Shown: positions 27,418 through 42,300 of the stretch, one piece after another
How the letters are laid out: each line of letters begins with the position of its first letter
Numbering within the stretch: the first letter of the stretch is position 1
DNA from: Phallusia mammillata
Lineage: Eukaryota; Chordata; Ascidiacea; Phlebobranchia; Ascidiidae
Direction of reading: 5' to 3'
NCBI GenBank assembly: GCA_003260075.1
Contig: QLIY01000177.1
Coordinates: 80,074-144,073, forward strand
DNA length: 64,000 nt
Program-made: the position numbers and the translations under genes
The notes under the pieces: generated by a model
The model's database searches: none
Told to the model about the DNA's origin: nothing
Seen by the model: only the letters and a program-made list of their open reading frames with translations

Positions 27418-30400
27418 CTAAGTACCATTAACCAACAATAAAAAATTTGTGAGCTTTCGAACCGTTTTTACAATCTTGCTTGCAAGTGCAAACTGTTTAT
27501 TAAACATTCGGGAAAATTAACATTTTTGTGATTGTTACCTCAATTGTGACATCACAACACACAAGAACAATCAAACATATAGTGCTTTGTTACAGGTTTT
27601 GTACCCCAGAAAAATTTTCTCTTAGTTGCGTTGACTGCTTTAGTATAGAACTTAATTGAGATTCAAGCACTGTTAAGGTTGATTAAATTTTGATTAAAAA
27701 GGCAAAAGTAATACCGTATAATGCAGGAAACGAAAAACAAAACAAGACTAAATTACGTTGGGGGTCCGCGGACCTATAAAATTTATAAAAGGGGTCCGTG
27801 ACTACGAAAAGGTTGGGAACCACTGCTCTAGAAAGAAAATGTTCTGACGAAACGTACGTCCCGCCGTGCAACATTTCATCATCTAACCAGAAGCATGAAG
27901 CTATGTCCTGATATAATGTACATTGTACTTTTGAAAATGCAAATCATGGTTCGTCATGTTTGCAGGCATTGGAGTTTAACTTTCTAAATATAAAGTATGT
28001 ACAAAAAGGGCACGCTCAAAGTCCAAACAGCGAGTATTATTTTTACAAACAGACACCCAATTTTCACAGACATAAGTTGGTTTAAACCGGGGTAAAAATT
28101 TACATTAGTGCGTTTGAGGTACAAATTTTATTGTGGCGTAAATAGTAAAAATATTTTAGACAATGCAATTTCCCTATGCGAAAGGTAAAAAAACATTTTT
28201 ACGTTACCTCTCCAGATGGAACTTTAGTGTTGCTTGTTACATAACAGTTGGCGGCGTTCTCCAAATTTCGGCAAATTTGTAACGTAAGCGGAGTCAGCAT
28301 AGTGGGCAGGGCACGTGACATGTGGGGCAGCGACGACGTCACAAAATCCAACCAATCAGAATGAAGTTCTCGAGCAGACTGCAAGGAATTCGAAGGAGGG
28401 GAATTAAGGCATTTGAGGTTTTTAATTATTGTGTTGAATGTTGTTGTCGCGAGCAAATTACAAGATTCAAAACAGTAAAATCGGGTCATGCGGTCGTCCG
28501 TGCTTAGCATAGCTTTTGTTCCCACTTGTGAATTGCCATTGCTAACCAAAAGTCGCCTTCAAGTACCTTTAAAATTCCGGACAAAATTACCACCGAGAAA
28601 TTTGTCCGTCGCAGACGCTAAATACAAACCTGTGCTACAAGTTACATGTGTTCAAGGCGGAAGCATTCAAAAGAAAATTGCGGTTTGGCAAAAATACACA
28701 GTAATTTCGCAATAGCATCATTTAGTCAGCTGGAATTAAACCGTGTTGCAAAATCTTGAAGTCAGCACTCTCGAGAATATATCAGCGCGTAGCTAAACAA
28801 AAATCATAGTTGATCAGATCTTTGCTGAGATGGACTGGCGACGAAAAGGGCGAGCGAGGTGCACCGGATTTTATTAGTTGAGGTTAAACTTGAGAGTCGA
28901 AATATGAAAAATTAGTTGTTCATAGCAAGTGACATGCCTAATTTTCCGGTCTAAAACGCATGTCGGAATGGAAAGGGAAAACAAACAAAATTACACTAGT
29001 ACCAAGGTTGGCTTTGCCTGAAGCAAAAATTCTTCAAACAGCCTTTTAAGTAAAATCGTGCAAAGTGGGAGCTATCGGAAGCCTTCCCTGGTGGTACGGA
29101 AGCCAAAAATTCAAAAAGACACTTTAAATACTGAAAAATGTCGACACTTTTAATTAAACATACATTTACTGTCTGTGAAATAGTATATTGCGAGCAACCA
29201 TACAAATAAGAGAGAATAATATTCGTACGTATTCCCACAAGCTGCCGGGTGATAATAAGCGTTTCAATTAAGTGCGCCTTGGTATTTAACAGTCAAACTT
29301 TGCATGATGTCGACTGCTAGAACGTTTAATAGTTAAATCGAACTGTGCCATGTATATAGCTGATGTGGAGATCCGTTGAAGGTTGCAAAAGGTCTGTGCA
29401 TAACTCAAGGGGCTAATTAAAACTATATTGCGTGCATGTACCTGCAAACGCAGCACTTTTATGATGGAGTTCAGCAGAGCAGGTTGCTTTGATAAGGGAA
29501 GGTTCGAAAGATAGCCTCGTCGATTTTCTTCCGGTTGTGGTGACGTCGGCGCTTCTGTGATAAAAAATCTTTTAATAACCAAAATGGCTTTGTAGAAAAT
29601 GCATTTACCCTAAAATGCTGTATCATTTGCCACGTAGTATGGCCGAGACCAGAAAAGTTTCACATTTCAAACGACGGCAAATCACTACTTGCACCTTTCG
29701 TTGACATTTACAAAAACGCATTTGAAATCAAAAACGCTTCATTTTGCAAGGTTCTTGGTAAGCGAACACCGAAAAATAATCTAGCCTACGGCGTCTAATG
29801 CAAACTAAACAAATTATAAGCATGGGTTAGATCTGTGTCAGCTTGCACTGAGACAGGATATTAAATAGACATTATCCAGCAGTCAAACCGTCCGCCTCAC
29901 CCCAAGGTTGGGTTTAAGTCGGTTTGGGCCGGAAGGTGCAATTGGATTTAATACACTAAAACGAGGACTTTTTCACAAATTGTTACTTAATGTTGCATGT
30001 TGCATAGACCAGAAGCGGAGTATAGTTCACGAAACAGCAGCAATGAATAGGAACTTTCGGTCTTCGTAAAGTCCCCGTTTTTAGATCGCAACACAGCAGA
30101 GTCACTCGCTTGTATTTAGATCGGGATTTATTTTTGTAGCTGTTCGAGAAATGACATGTTTCCATAGTGGGTCTTGTTGTTGGTGGTGGTTGATGCAGGA
30201 CATGATTTTTTTAGACTTCCTGGTTCGTATTAGAGGCAGGCTCAGATCGACAGCGCTGCCTTTTAAAGTTCCTTGCAAAGTTGCCACGAGGTGAATCCCA
30301 GTTAAAATTGGTCTAAAGAGAAACGTATAGTATAACGGGCAACCTTTCCATGTATGGTGAACGTCGCACCCGTGATATAGGTCATCTTACACGATTTGCC

Positions 30401-33400
30401 ACAGGCAGACACAACCTGACGCAAGCGCGTACTAAAATAAATAACTGATAGATATAGTCGGACTGTTTCATTTGTTTTCGTCATTTTAACCAGACACGAC
30501 AATAACGACTCTCCCCGACTTCTATATTAAGTCGAATTTAAAGTATTCCTTTCATATTATGTGTGATGAATTATTACAGACCAGTTGTGGATATACCGAA
30601 GCAGTAATTTATGAACGCAAGCGAGTGGACAAAGTTATGAAGGTTCGCGGCCATCGAGATAGTTCAATTGGAAATCGGATTAAGAGCTGCGGTGCCAGGT
30701 ATAAAACGAGCCAACATTGTCCGCTGCCCGCTAGAGACAAAAGTCGCCGAAGGATTGCACAAGTGATTATGTAGCGGTAAAGGCCGTTGGGAACAAATAG
30801 CAGTGGTTCTAATCAATTTGTTTGAAATAAAAAAGAGCACCCCATTGCCAGAAAATAGTATCGAGAAACGGTGGATGTTTAAGAAGAAAAGGTTTTGAGG
30901 TTGAGCAACCTGTTTTTTTACTATTCTTTAGGTCAGGTCCAATGGCAAGGCAAGTAGCTGTAAGCCACAAGGCCGCTGAGATGCAAAAGATCTTTTTCAC
31001 ACCGGCAAATCGGCATTTTTGGTGAGATTGTTAAAGGATAAACGATACGAAATTACCACTCGTATGGCCCGGAGGCGAAATTGATTCCCAGGAAACATCT
31101 GTTTCAGTACGCCCAATAATAACTCTTTTTTACCAATTCGAATTCGATGTCCCCAGTTTAGTTTGGAGGTGACGATTTTTGATGCGTCACTACGCCGAAG
31201 CATCAGAGCAGGAAGGAAAGTGCAGTTACATGATTCATAGCGTATTTGACTGACCATAAAATGTTCAAACAGTAACCGGTTACCATTCACATGTTCGTAG
31301 ACGTTACGCAAAAATCATATTAGAGTTCAATATTGAATTGATTGAGTTTAAAAAGAAAAAGAAGAAATGAATCCTCTTCAAAGAATGCTACTGGCTTTCG
31401 TCGCCGCCCTTCTTAAAGGTGAGGAGATTATTTAATTTTTTCTGCTAGGTTTTATATTAGCAAACAAAAATAAACTTTTATCAAAAGCTGTTGACAAAGG
31501 TTTAAATAACTCCTTGTAGCATGTTTAACAGTTACAAAGGATAAAATCACGATTTTCGAAAACTTTAAGAACGTGTGTATCGACTCATTTTAGTCCTTAA
31601 AATACACATATTTCTTTTAAAAAATCTTCGTCCCACAACGAAGAGCATTGCTGAATCACTGTGATAATTGTAACGTTGTCACAAAGCATAATTCAGGTGT
31701 CGAAATAACAATTACGCCATGGTCGGCCGATAGGGGGGGGGGCGCTGAATCACTGTGATAATTGTAACGTAGCATAATTCAGGTGTCGAAATAACAATTA
31801 CGCCATGGTCGGCCGATATGTGCAAAAATGTTTAACGTCTTGTAAAGAATTGACAAAGCAGGTTGTAATTTTAGTGAGGCGCAACACCTGTGTTACACAA
31901 ACGATAACCGGCTATCAACAATTGTTCAACACTTAAGCGCAGCATGAAAGCGACCGATAAATCGATTTCAAAACTTTGATGTCACCGCTTTACGCTATCC
32001 AAATGCACGATAAATATTTTCGGCAGCTATGCAACTTGCGCTGAGTGGGGTCAATATTTTCGACGGCTGTTTGTAACAGACACACAATAAATTCCGGAAA
32101 CCAAAGACCTGTAGATAGCGCAAACGTTTTTAATTTTTTTTTTTTTAATTTTAACGCTAATTTGTAAGATAGAAAAAAACATTTCTAAATCGGAAATGCT
32201 TTTTTTTTTCATTGTAGATTTTTTTAATAGTCGACTTTGAATCTTGCTTTTTGTAAATATTCCCAGTTTAGTTTTGTGTGAGGCGCGGTTTGCCATTTCG
32301 CCTTAAGCACTTAATTTAAAACCGAACAAACACCATTTTAGAACTATCTTCGATCCATTGCGCCATCGAGTGGAAAATTGCCGCCGATTGGTTTGATAGA
32401 CTCAACGACAAACAAGTGTTCGCTAAATACAGTGTTTTGATTATTTTTATTTCCGCGGTATTTTCGTCATAATATGTGTTGACTCAAACATCGGCTTTCG
32501 CGACGCAGTGACCGCAATTACGTAGATATGTCACTGATGTTTATCACTATTGGGATTGGTCATAAGATGTCTAGTCACGTCCACCTACACGTAGTTTCTC
32601 AGTCTGAAAATTTTTCCGTTAGGAATACAAAAAAATCCCGTGGAAATCGCAGGCTTGCAGCGGATAGCAGGTGCGTGCAAACGTTGTGTTTTAATTACAA
32701 AGAACAGCAAATGCTTGCCAAACCCCGATGCGTCATTCCCCTTGCACATGAAATGTCACCACGACCAACTCATTTATCGGCAAGTCACACACTGACCAGC
32801 AGTTTCGGGGCCCGAGAAAGTGCGAGAAAGCGCAAGAGCTTGTTTGTCGAATCTTGAACACGCCCCACCAAATATGCCCAGTCACAATTTTCACATCAAT
32901 ATTTTGTGTGGGCGTGGCATTACAAGCGCTAACTGCATGAATATGGAAATGCCTTCGCGCGATTCAAAGTAGGTCACACAGGGACCTGGACCAATGGTCA
33001 CCCCCATTGTCGCTGGAAAGTGCAGGAACACGTAATTAGGGATTTGACGTCATGCCAGTAATGGTGACCAAATTTTTTGCGGAATGGAAGTCACGATTTG
33101 TAGGTGAAGAATTTGTAAGAGCATTACATGACACGCAATGCTTCGAACTCACATGACATATAGGAGGTGGGAAATGGCGGTTAAGTTAAATGAGGCCGAT
33201 TTAAAAAAATGACGAAATTCGAGATTGCGCAATAAAAAACATAATATTAAGAAACAAAACTAAAACGTTGCGAAACCAGGAAATTTGATGTTGGTTGATA
33301 ATGTTACCCAAGCGTTGGTCTTCGTGATGATTCAAACTTTCACAGAAATAAACGGAAGCCCATGTAGGCAAACTTGCGTTTAGTTATTATTAAATACGAA

Positions 33401-36259
33401 ACATCAAACGATTCAAAAGCAAAAAATCACCTTTCGGACACACAAAGGGCACTTCAAAATAATAAACTGTCTCGATGGAACAACGATATAATTAATGCGA
33501 ATGCAACGAATGTAGAAAGTTCTGGAACAAAGTGGTTCTAACATTCCAAGTTCCGGCGGCACTTTGAATAATAATAATACTTTTCAATCTCGCTTTCGTC
33601 ACAGGTGTGTAAATGTCGATGCGATTACAAACTTGGCGCAGATCATTTACAAACTCAGCAAGAAATCGAAAACTGCTGCGTTCTGTGCAATCCGCTTACC
33701 AGTAAACAAAGCGAACCAGCGAAACTTTCAACCTTACGTAATAGCGTTAGAATAACATCTTAGTAGCATTCCTGTGTCTTTCTATTCAATGCAAATTGTT
33801 TCCTGCGACAAAATACGTACAAGGCCAAACTTCGAATTTCTCATTACCATGTATACAGTTGAGCCTGTGATGCATATTCGTGACTTTGAAGTGCCCGATG
33901 GAAATGAGGCAACGTGTAAATTATGGATGCTTAATTAAGTATGAGTAAGACAAGAGAGCAACGCGGGAAAGTACAGAGTTTGCGAGGTCGATGAGAAACC
34001 GCGAGTCGAGCCGATTTCCACGTCGCCCTGAAAACGCAAAGCGCATGAAAAAAGGCCGCTGGTATATTAACCTCGCCTTGCCCCACTGGCAATTCACATA
34101 AGCGCAAGGGTCAACAAATGATTAAGCTGAAAATAAGATTGTTTGAAAAGCTGGAAAGAGCAAAATGGCGGGAGTTTTAAGTTAAAAGAAGGTTTATTTA
34201 CTTTTGCCTTTGTTTCCCAGGTACAAATTATAACTTTAGAAAGACTATAGATAACTGAAAAAAATAAAATGGAATTTTGCAAAGTTGTGTTCCTCGTGTT
34301 GTGTGCGATGATTAGCTTCACCGACTGCCTTATACTTGGAAAAACCCGTGTACGGATGACTCCAGGTGATAAACACATGCGATATTTTATCTGCCGTGTT
34401 GCAAGCGTCAATATCGCTAATAGCGCAAGATATTTGCAAATCGGTTGGTCGAACGGAACGTTTGTAAATAGAAGTGTTCTTATCCGCGAACGGGTCTTTG
34501 TTTTTTGATGTTTGTTTGTCTTTGAGCTGAATGGCACGCGCTGATGGTGACACATGGTGCGCGTTTCAATTGAGCCTTATTAGCTCACAACGTTCCGACG
34601 ATTCAAAGTGCATCGTAGGCGAGATGACATTTGATCTGGCTCCAAGTTCTTACAGTTACGCGCAATAATTGACATCGTTTTGGTATCAGTACCGAAGCAT
34701 ACCATACAATAGTAGCCTACAATGCGCGATTACGGATCTTGGCGACCACACGTGCAGATATCGTAAACAATGGCATCGAATGGCAGGTGTTTGGTCATAA
34801 CTAACCGGACTTATTTTTTATTGACAGGTCAACAGCCGCAGACATGCAAACTGGCCGAGATCACCGAACCAACGCACCAATGGAGTTTCGCATCGAACAT
34901 GACTTGTGATGCAGACATGGTGACCGGTGACAAGGGTAACGTCATTGACGCGGTGGCCAACGGCGTCTCTTGCACCTTTACCTATTCGTGTCCTCTGGAC
35001 CCATCTGGGCCACACAGAAGCACCTCTATGACTTGTGAACTGGGAAAATGGAAGGGAATGATGCCAGATTGCTCCAACAATGAAAGAATTGTAAGTTTTT
35101 TTATATTAGTCAGACTTTGCACATGGTGAGTCACAAATTCGTAACTTTCTGTTTCACAATTACAGTTTGATGACATTCTTCGATCTTTCGGCAACGAACA
35201 TCAGGAAGAGAAGAAAGAAGGAAAAGAAGAAAATAAATCGGTTTTGGAAAGTGCGATCCGAAAATCGTCAACAGCTCACCAGAAGAGACAGAGAGTTAAA
35301 CGTCTCTGTCAAACCCAAAACATGTGTCACTTGGTGGACCGCGAAGCTGGATGCAGAACACTAAGTAAGCACATTTGAAGATTTCTTTAGTTTTGATTTA
35401 TCACAAATAAATCTTGGTTTCGGTATTTGTTGTACACATAGATCTTTTGGTTTGAGCATTTTATTTAATAATTCATTTCATTTTTAGGAGTGAAACACGG
35501 CAACCGTTATATCCCAAGGTTGAACCAGATGTTCCAGTATCTTTGCAGCTACTGCTTCAAGTACGTGTGCTCAAGGGGAGTCCAGCTTCTGTAAATTGTC
35601 CAATCAGAACTCGCTACGTTGCAAAGATTTAAAACTATGGAGGCAAAGGCGCCGGAAGAGAGAAACAGAAATAGTTTGTGTTCACTGTGGAAGCGAAAAT
35701 TTCTTCTGCAAGATCATGATGAATTACTTTTTGTCGCATAATTTATTTACATACGTGAAGCTTGAAGTGCATTTTTCTCGTTTTTTGCAATCATCAAATT
35801 TGGATTTTTTTTAACGCGACAAAGATGAAATAAAGTTGGAAAGCAAACGAGCTGTAGAACAAAGAAAACGTGGTGAAATACCGCTTTAATTACATTTGAA
35901 TGCAAATGAAGATAACTCTATTCACACGATATTTTTTTTTGAAAACGGCATTGTTAAAATTGCCCAAAACAAACAAAAGCGCAAGATAACAAGGGCCTTT
36001 TATCGACCGTGTTTGTGGTGCCATCTTCGCAAAAACAAAACAGAACATGAAAATTAATAACTTGCCTGCAGGCTGAGGCGATTTTTGTGCCAGGAGGTTA
36101 TAATTTTCGCAATCGTCTTGCAAAAATTTTCTTCCGCAGCAAAACATGCGGATATAAGAACTAATCGGTTTTGTGGTGATCGAAAACACTCAATCGACTT
36201 CGTGTCTTTTTCATTATTTGTTGCTGCACATTTCTTTTCGATGTTTTTTTACTGTTTTT

Positions 36260-36340
<81 letters not shown>

Positions 36341-39300
36341 TTTCGAAGAATAAAGATTTATACAAAGTAAGTTGATTGTCTCAAGTCAGAAATCCACTAG
36401 AATATAAATACAATTACTAATTTGGCAAAAACAGTAATCAAAGCGGACAACACGTTTAAGTCAGAGAACAAAACGTCACAGTCACGATGGAACGTGACAT
36501 GCAATAATTTAACTAACGATTAGCGACGTTGCATGAGCACGGCTCAGTGATAATTAAATTAAACTCATCAATACATCACGATGCGATATCGGACTTATTT
36601 CAAATATCTTTGACTTTACAAAAGACAAGGACTGTCAGGATGATGTTGGTTGTAAAGCAAATTATGTTGATCTATTACAAAAGTGCGTTCATAATTTTGA
36701 TTTTAGACAAATACTAAACACAGCAACTAAACTGTGAGCAACTACGTGCCATTGATTTGCGCGCAAATATGTAATCAGAAAGCTCTTTTGCAGGGCAAAC
36801 AGTTTTTATGCTTCACATAAAATTGTGTAAAGACTTTTCACGGATTACAATAAAGCTATATCTACAACCGGTTTCCCCAGCGGCTAGTGGGAAACCACAG
36901 ATTTATTTGCAAAGTAAATAAGAAACCCGCGTGGACCTTTTGGTTTCCAACAAAATATTTCAGCGGTTTCAAACAAAATATTTTACGTTGACAATATAAA
37001 TGTCGTCATGAATATTACTATATAATCGTATGGAAGACCAACCTAATAAAAATTTTCATTGCTACTTTGTAGTTAGCTTTTTTCGATTCAAAGTGATTGT
37101 TAATAGCAGTAACCTGATGCTCGTATGGCGCTTGTTCAACAAAGCCGAAAAGTATGAAACAAAATTGATTACCCGTGTTGCAATAAATTGGCGTACTTCG
37201 TTCATTTACCTTCCACTCGAAAACTAACTTAACAATTGACGTCAAATAAATTACAGGTTAATTATCAAGTCATTTTCACATGTTCTATCCGATCAACTAC
37301 ATTTATATTTTTAGGTTTGGGACAAATAAAATTAATAAAAAAATTAAAAGCATGTTTATGGGTTTCAAAACATAAAAAATGTCACTTGGTTAAGGGAGCA
37401 AACGTTCCTTCAGTAAACCGAGCAAACGGTTTTTCGGCTTTTCGGCTTAACTTGTACCGCAACAACACGAAGTTCGAATCTCGTGGCATATCAAGAAGTC
37501 AGTTGTCACGCAATGAACTTACTGAGTCCTGTTTTTACAGTATCTATTACATTGCATAAATCAGCAAACACGCAAAATTTTGAAACAACAGCATAGAATA
37601 ATTGTCTATTACACCCAACACTTGTAAAAGGCCAAATGCCGAAGCAGCCTCCCTATTGCGATCAGAAAATGTGTAAAATTTTAATGTATGTGTTGTTTGG
37701 CGGTTTGTTGAATGTACTTGCAGCGTTATTGCAGGTAATGACAGATGGTCAAAAGGTATAGTTCTCCCTAACATGCAAACAGCCAACCGCAGCAAATGAC
37801 CAAACCATGCGAAATCAATGCGCAACTAAGTCCTAAAAATGGCAGGAGCGCTCGTTTCGTGAAACCCGAGTAAAACAAGTGAGATAAAACGTACATTTTG
37901 CATTTTTTGTGTCAGGCAACCCCTTATGCAGAGTGTGCTTACTGTTTTGCAAAAGTTTGCATATAAACAAAAGATTGCTTATCTTTCACAAATATATAAG
38001 ACTTATAAGACATGTTTTGGATAAACTTATTGTGGCAAAAAAACACGATTAGTCAATTTGGCGAATCTGTCATACAGTATTTCCAAAGAAAAATGAGGCA
38101 ACAGCTATTTTAAGCTAAAGAATGTTGTTCTTCTATTTTTAAATTACAAAACAAAGGTGATACTCCTGCTAGGCTTATTTAAACGTCACGATCCGTTACA
38201 AGAAAAAAAACACGAAACTTTCACCATTTAAGAATGTTGTGAAAAGTCATTTTACTTTCCCCACAATTTGGTACGAATCACCGGCTCGTTATGACGTACG
38301 CATCTGTCGATAAAATCTTTTCTTTTGTCACCGGAGGTCAGAACATCGCCTAAATTGGGCTGGCTCTTGTAAAAACATGTATCGGGATAAAAGGTGAACT
38401 ACAAAGTATGTGGCGACATCGGCAGCAAGCACCATCTTCTGCAAAACCACGGATTCCATCGAAGTCGTCAAGACAAACGAAGACTATCTACATGATAGGC
38501 ATCGTAGAACAATTGTAAAAGCACACGGGCGGCCTGGGGATGTTTTCAATCAATCGAGATCTAATCAGTATTGAAATATGAGCGCCTTATGCGTCCTCAC
38601 AGCACCGGGACTTTTCGCAATGCTTCGACTGCTAGTCAATGTTTGTTAGCACAACACAGGTTTGGTTGCAGCGCGAACTGGGGCACGAAAAGGGCGGACG
38701 TGTGTGCAGCAAACAAGGCCTACAGCGACCGGTGAAATTTCAACAGCAAGGAATGTTGGATTGTAAAGCGTATCTGTGCATCATTCTGCCTTATGACATG
38801 TTCCTTCTAGCGCAAGGAAACCGTTAACATTATAAGTTTGCCTTATTTGAATAACGTACCGTAAAATTTATGCAAGAAACGATTAGATTTTTATTAGTTT
38901 CTGATCGAAATGCATTTAGTTCAAACCTTAAAAATTGACTAAAAATTAAAAAAACGCAAACAACGCAGATGATGCAAAAGTGGAAACTATTTTGCAGTGC
39001 CTCAATTTTAATTGCAATGTGGTAACGATTTGTTTTTCATGTTTTCTCTGTTTTATCATGAGCTCAAACCGAAAATTGTCAATTTTCAATCCGGAACCAG
39101 GCCGTTAATACAGTAATACTGTACTCTCATGTGTCATAGTATCAAGGGTAAGGGGTGGCATAGTACATCTATTTCCTATTGAATTTAGTTGGTGACGATC
39201 AAAAGTGGTATAGTAGCGAGGGTGGCATAATATCAAGGTGGCGTAGTATCGAAGTTTGACTGTACATCAAAATCTAAATAAAGACTCATAGCATTTATTC

Positions 39301-42300
39301 CCAAAATTTAAAATACAAAGACATGTAACCATGAAATAAGTCGATTCGGGTGTGCTATGTGGTTTCAGACTTAAGTCCGTTACACCTCATTTGGTTCTCA
39401 TTTGCGTCTCCATTACCATTACAAGGTGACAATACACAGAAGCGCGATTGTTAGGAACTGGACACCCAAGTGCAGGAATCTTAAATGCTGAGAAAAGTTT
39501 ACATTTGAGGCTGTAAGATACAATCTCTAGGGGTACAAAGGAAGTTCTCCCTGCATAACTGCACTTACAAGCGACTTTATCTTTTTGTAAAAAGTTAAAT
39601 TATATGGTTCGTTGTCGATAACCACGACGGTAAAAACAGCTGGTTTAAATGGCTATTAGGGTTTTCAATACAGTCTAAAACCAAGTAGAAGCCAAGTAAA
39701 CTTTGTCGAGCTGTCAACCACTTCATCGTGTCAAAAGCCTTCAACATCCATCATTATTGTGCCATACTTGGTTAAGATCAGAAACACTTGTTTGGGGGGG
39801 GGGTGTGTTAAAAACCTTCAATATCCATCATTATTGTGCCATACTTGGTTAAGATCAGAAACACTTGTTTTGCCTATTTGACATTTAAAATAAGGGGGCC
39901 TTATATGGAAATCAAAATGAGTATGCCCGGGAAAAATAAGATAAACATAACGCCCCGGTTTTGGTGTAAAATTACAGCAGCACGGAGAAAATTGCTGTCA
40001 TGATTTGCAAGATTATCTTTCCAGATTGGTGGATGTCTTTGTGGCACAACGCATTATCGTATCTAGATTTCGTAGCGTGTAACACTTTCAAGTCTTTGAT
40101 GGCTTAAAACGATGCGACGTATTAAAACAAGGCGCCACTGACAGGGAAGAACTCCTGTTATTGTATAGATGTAAATATTTAAATATAATATCCGTAAGAT
40201 AGTAAAATCCCATGCCTTGAGATGGTAGGAATCTATGCAAACACACAAAAACTGCCTGAACGTTTATGCCCGGCGGCCGGTTAGGAAGTGTTTTATGTAA
40301 CAGGATAGAATTAAACCCATGTAACCTTTTACAAAACCAAATGCTGCAAGACTGTTTACACAGTTCCTACTTTTTACACTGGAAAAAAATCTACTAGGTT
40401 TTATTTATAAAACCCGGTTTTGATGTTGCACATTTCATGTATGGTAGATAATTGTAACCATCACATGGCCACAAAAACTACCTCGAATGTAAAAAAATGA
40501 AATTAATTAATTTTTTTACCAACGATTTTTCGTCCTCCCGACTATTTTTTCAAAGCCAATAACCAAAATCCGACAGCAACAGCAGTGTACCTCGGTTAAA
40601 AAGTTGCCGCACGCCAGAAAGCTTACCTCGAAAGCGTGTTGGATCGATCTCGGTACATCGATGTTCGAAGGCGATAATGGAACGCACAAGGTGAAGCAAG
40701 TTCGCTTGGAAACTGACGATGAATGAACGATTGTTTCCACACCACCAATAACCTAACTCTGTGTCGCTGAGACTTGATATAGAGCGCCTTCATTGATAAA
40801 GCAATAAAATATTATTTGACGCCAGATCATTTTTTTCCACAAGGTTTTAGCTCGGTTATTTTATGATAAATTTCGTACGTTTATACATAAAAAGTGTGTT
40901 CGTACGCATTTAATTTTCGTCCAGCTAAAATATGGTGGATTTCGATCATTAATCCATAAATTTATCAAGGTAAAGAAATACGAAAACATCTAACTTGAAA
41001 GCGTAATACCTATAACAGTAAGTTATGTCGAAATTAGAAAAAGTTTTGTTTTTTTAAGTTTTCAGTTTTGAAGGGCCATATTGTTTGTCAGTTTGGGAAT
41101 GTGATTAGGGTAAATCAGCAATGTTAAAAAATGTGCGCAAAATAGTCTGTGATGTTTATCTTCAATACAGATTTATATTTGCGTACGCCGCCTACAGAAC
41201 CCGATGTGTATTATATCACTACACGCATTGATCTGCACACAAACCCAAACAGATAAAATTACAAAAGCCCAAGGGTAAAATGACTCACATAAACACAGAT
41301 TTAAGATTAAGTTACGAGCTTCAAGATCATCACAGAAAAAGAACAATTTAATTTATCTTGGTGCAAAGAACCCTGCAAGTGTCTTTGATTGAAATGTCGA
41401 TCGAGTCGTACGACATGATTGACCTTAAAACAAATTCACGGAATTCACGGCTAATAACAAAAGGTTAATGCTTACCCACTTATGCCCAAGAAGTCAATCG
41501 GACTTTCAACGTTCGTTTCTTGTGCCTGAAGCAAAATAAATTAGCAACGAGGAAAAGGTTTTGTACAACCAGAACGACATTAAAATCTGTTTCGTATGTT
41601 AAAAAGTGTAAACTGTGGGGGGGGGGGTTAATTACAAAAGGTTAATGCTTACCCACTTATGCCCAAGAAGTCGATCGGACTTTCAACGTTCGTTTCTTGT
41701 GCCTGAAGCAAAATAAATTTAGCAACGAGGAAAAGGTTTTGTACAAGCAGAACGACATTAAAATCTGTTTCGTATGTTAAAAAGTGTAAACTGTGAGTTT
41801 AATTAAATGGTGGTTATTTGCAAAACGCCAATTTAAATATGGTTAACCGCAAAACAAGTGTCATTAAAAAAATGCCACAATTAGTATATCAAAAACCTTT
41901 AAAGGTTGGTGATATTAATCTGTATAACCGCACACAAAGATGGCCAAAAATAAACAAAATTTTATTTAACGGTGGATCGTATAGTTAAAATGTAGAAAAC
42001 AAGTAAAACGGCAAAGTTTGTGGAATGCGCTGAATTGTAACTAACTCCGCAGTTTACTGTGTTTCTGTGGGTAGAACTTAATTGCAGTTAAATTTACTTA
42101 CGTGCAAAGCCTGTACGGTGTGGGACAATGCAAGTAGTGCAGTTTCCTGCACGTGATGTTTCGAAAGAATCGACAACACGAAAGCACTGAACTGTTGCGA
42201 TGATGACGTGGCAGGAGATGACGTCATGTGCGCTGGGGACGCCGCCAGACTGTCCTTCGTAAGTGACGACATCTGGTTGAGTAGGGCGAGGAGTAATTTG

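Noticed and set aside
30997-31311. 104-codon minus-strand frame in the large DOP1 intron
   Set aside because: The neighbouring DOP1 exons are contiguous in the protein, and no domain or splice sites were seen.
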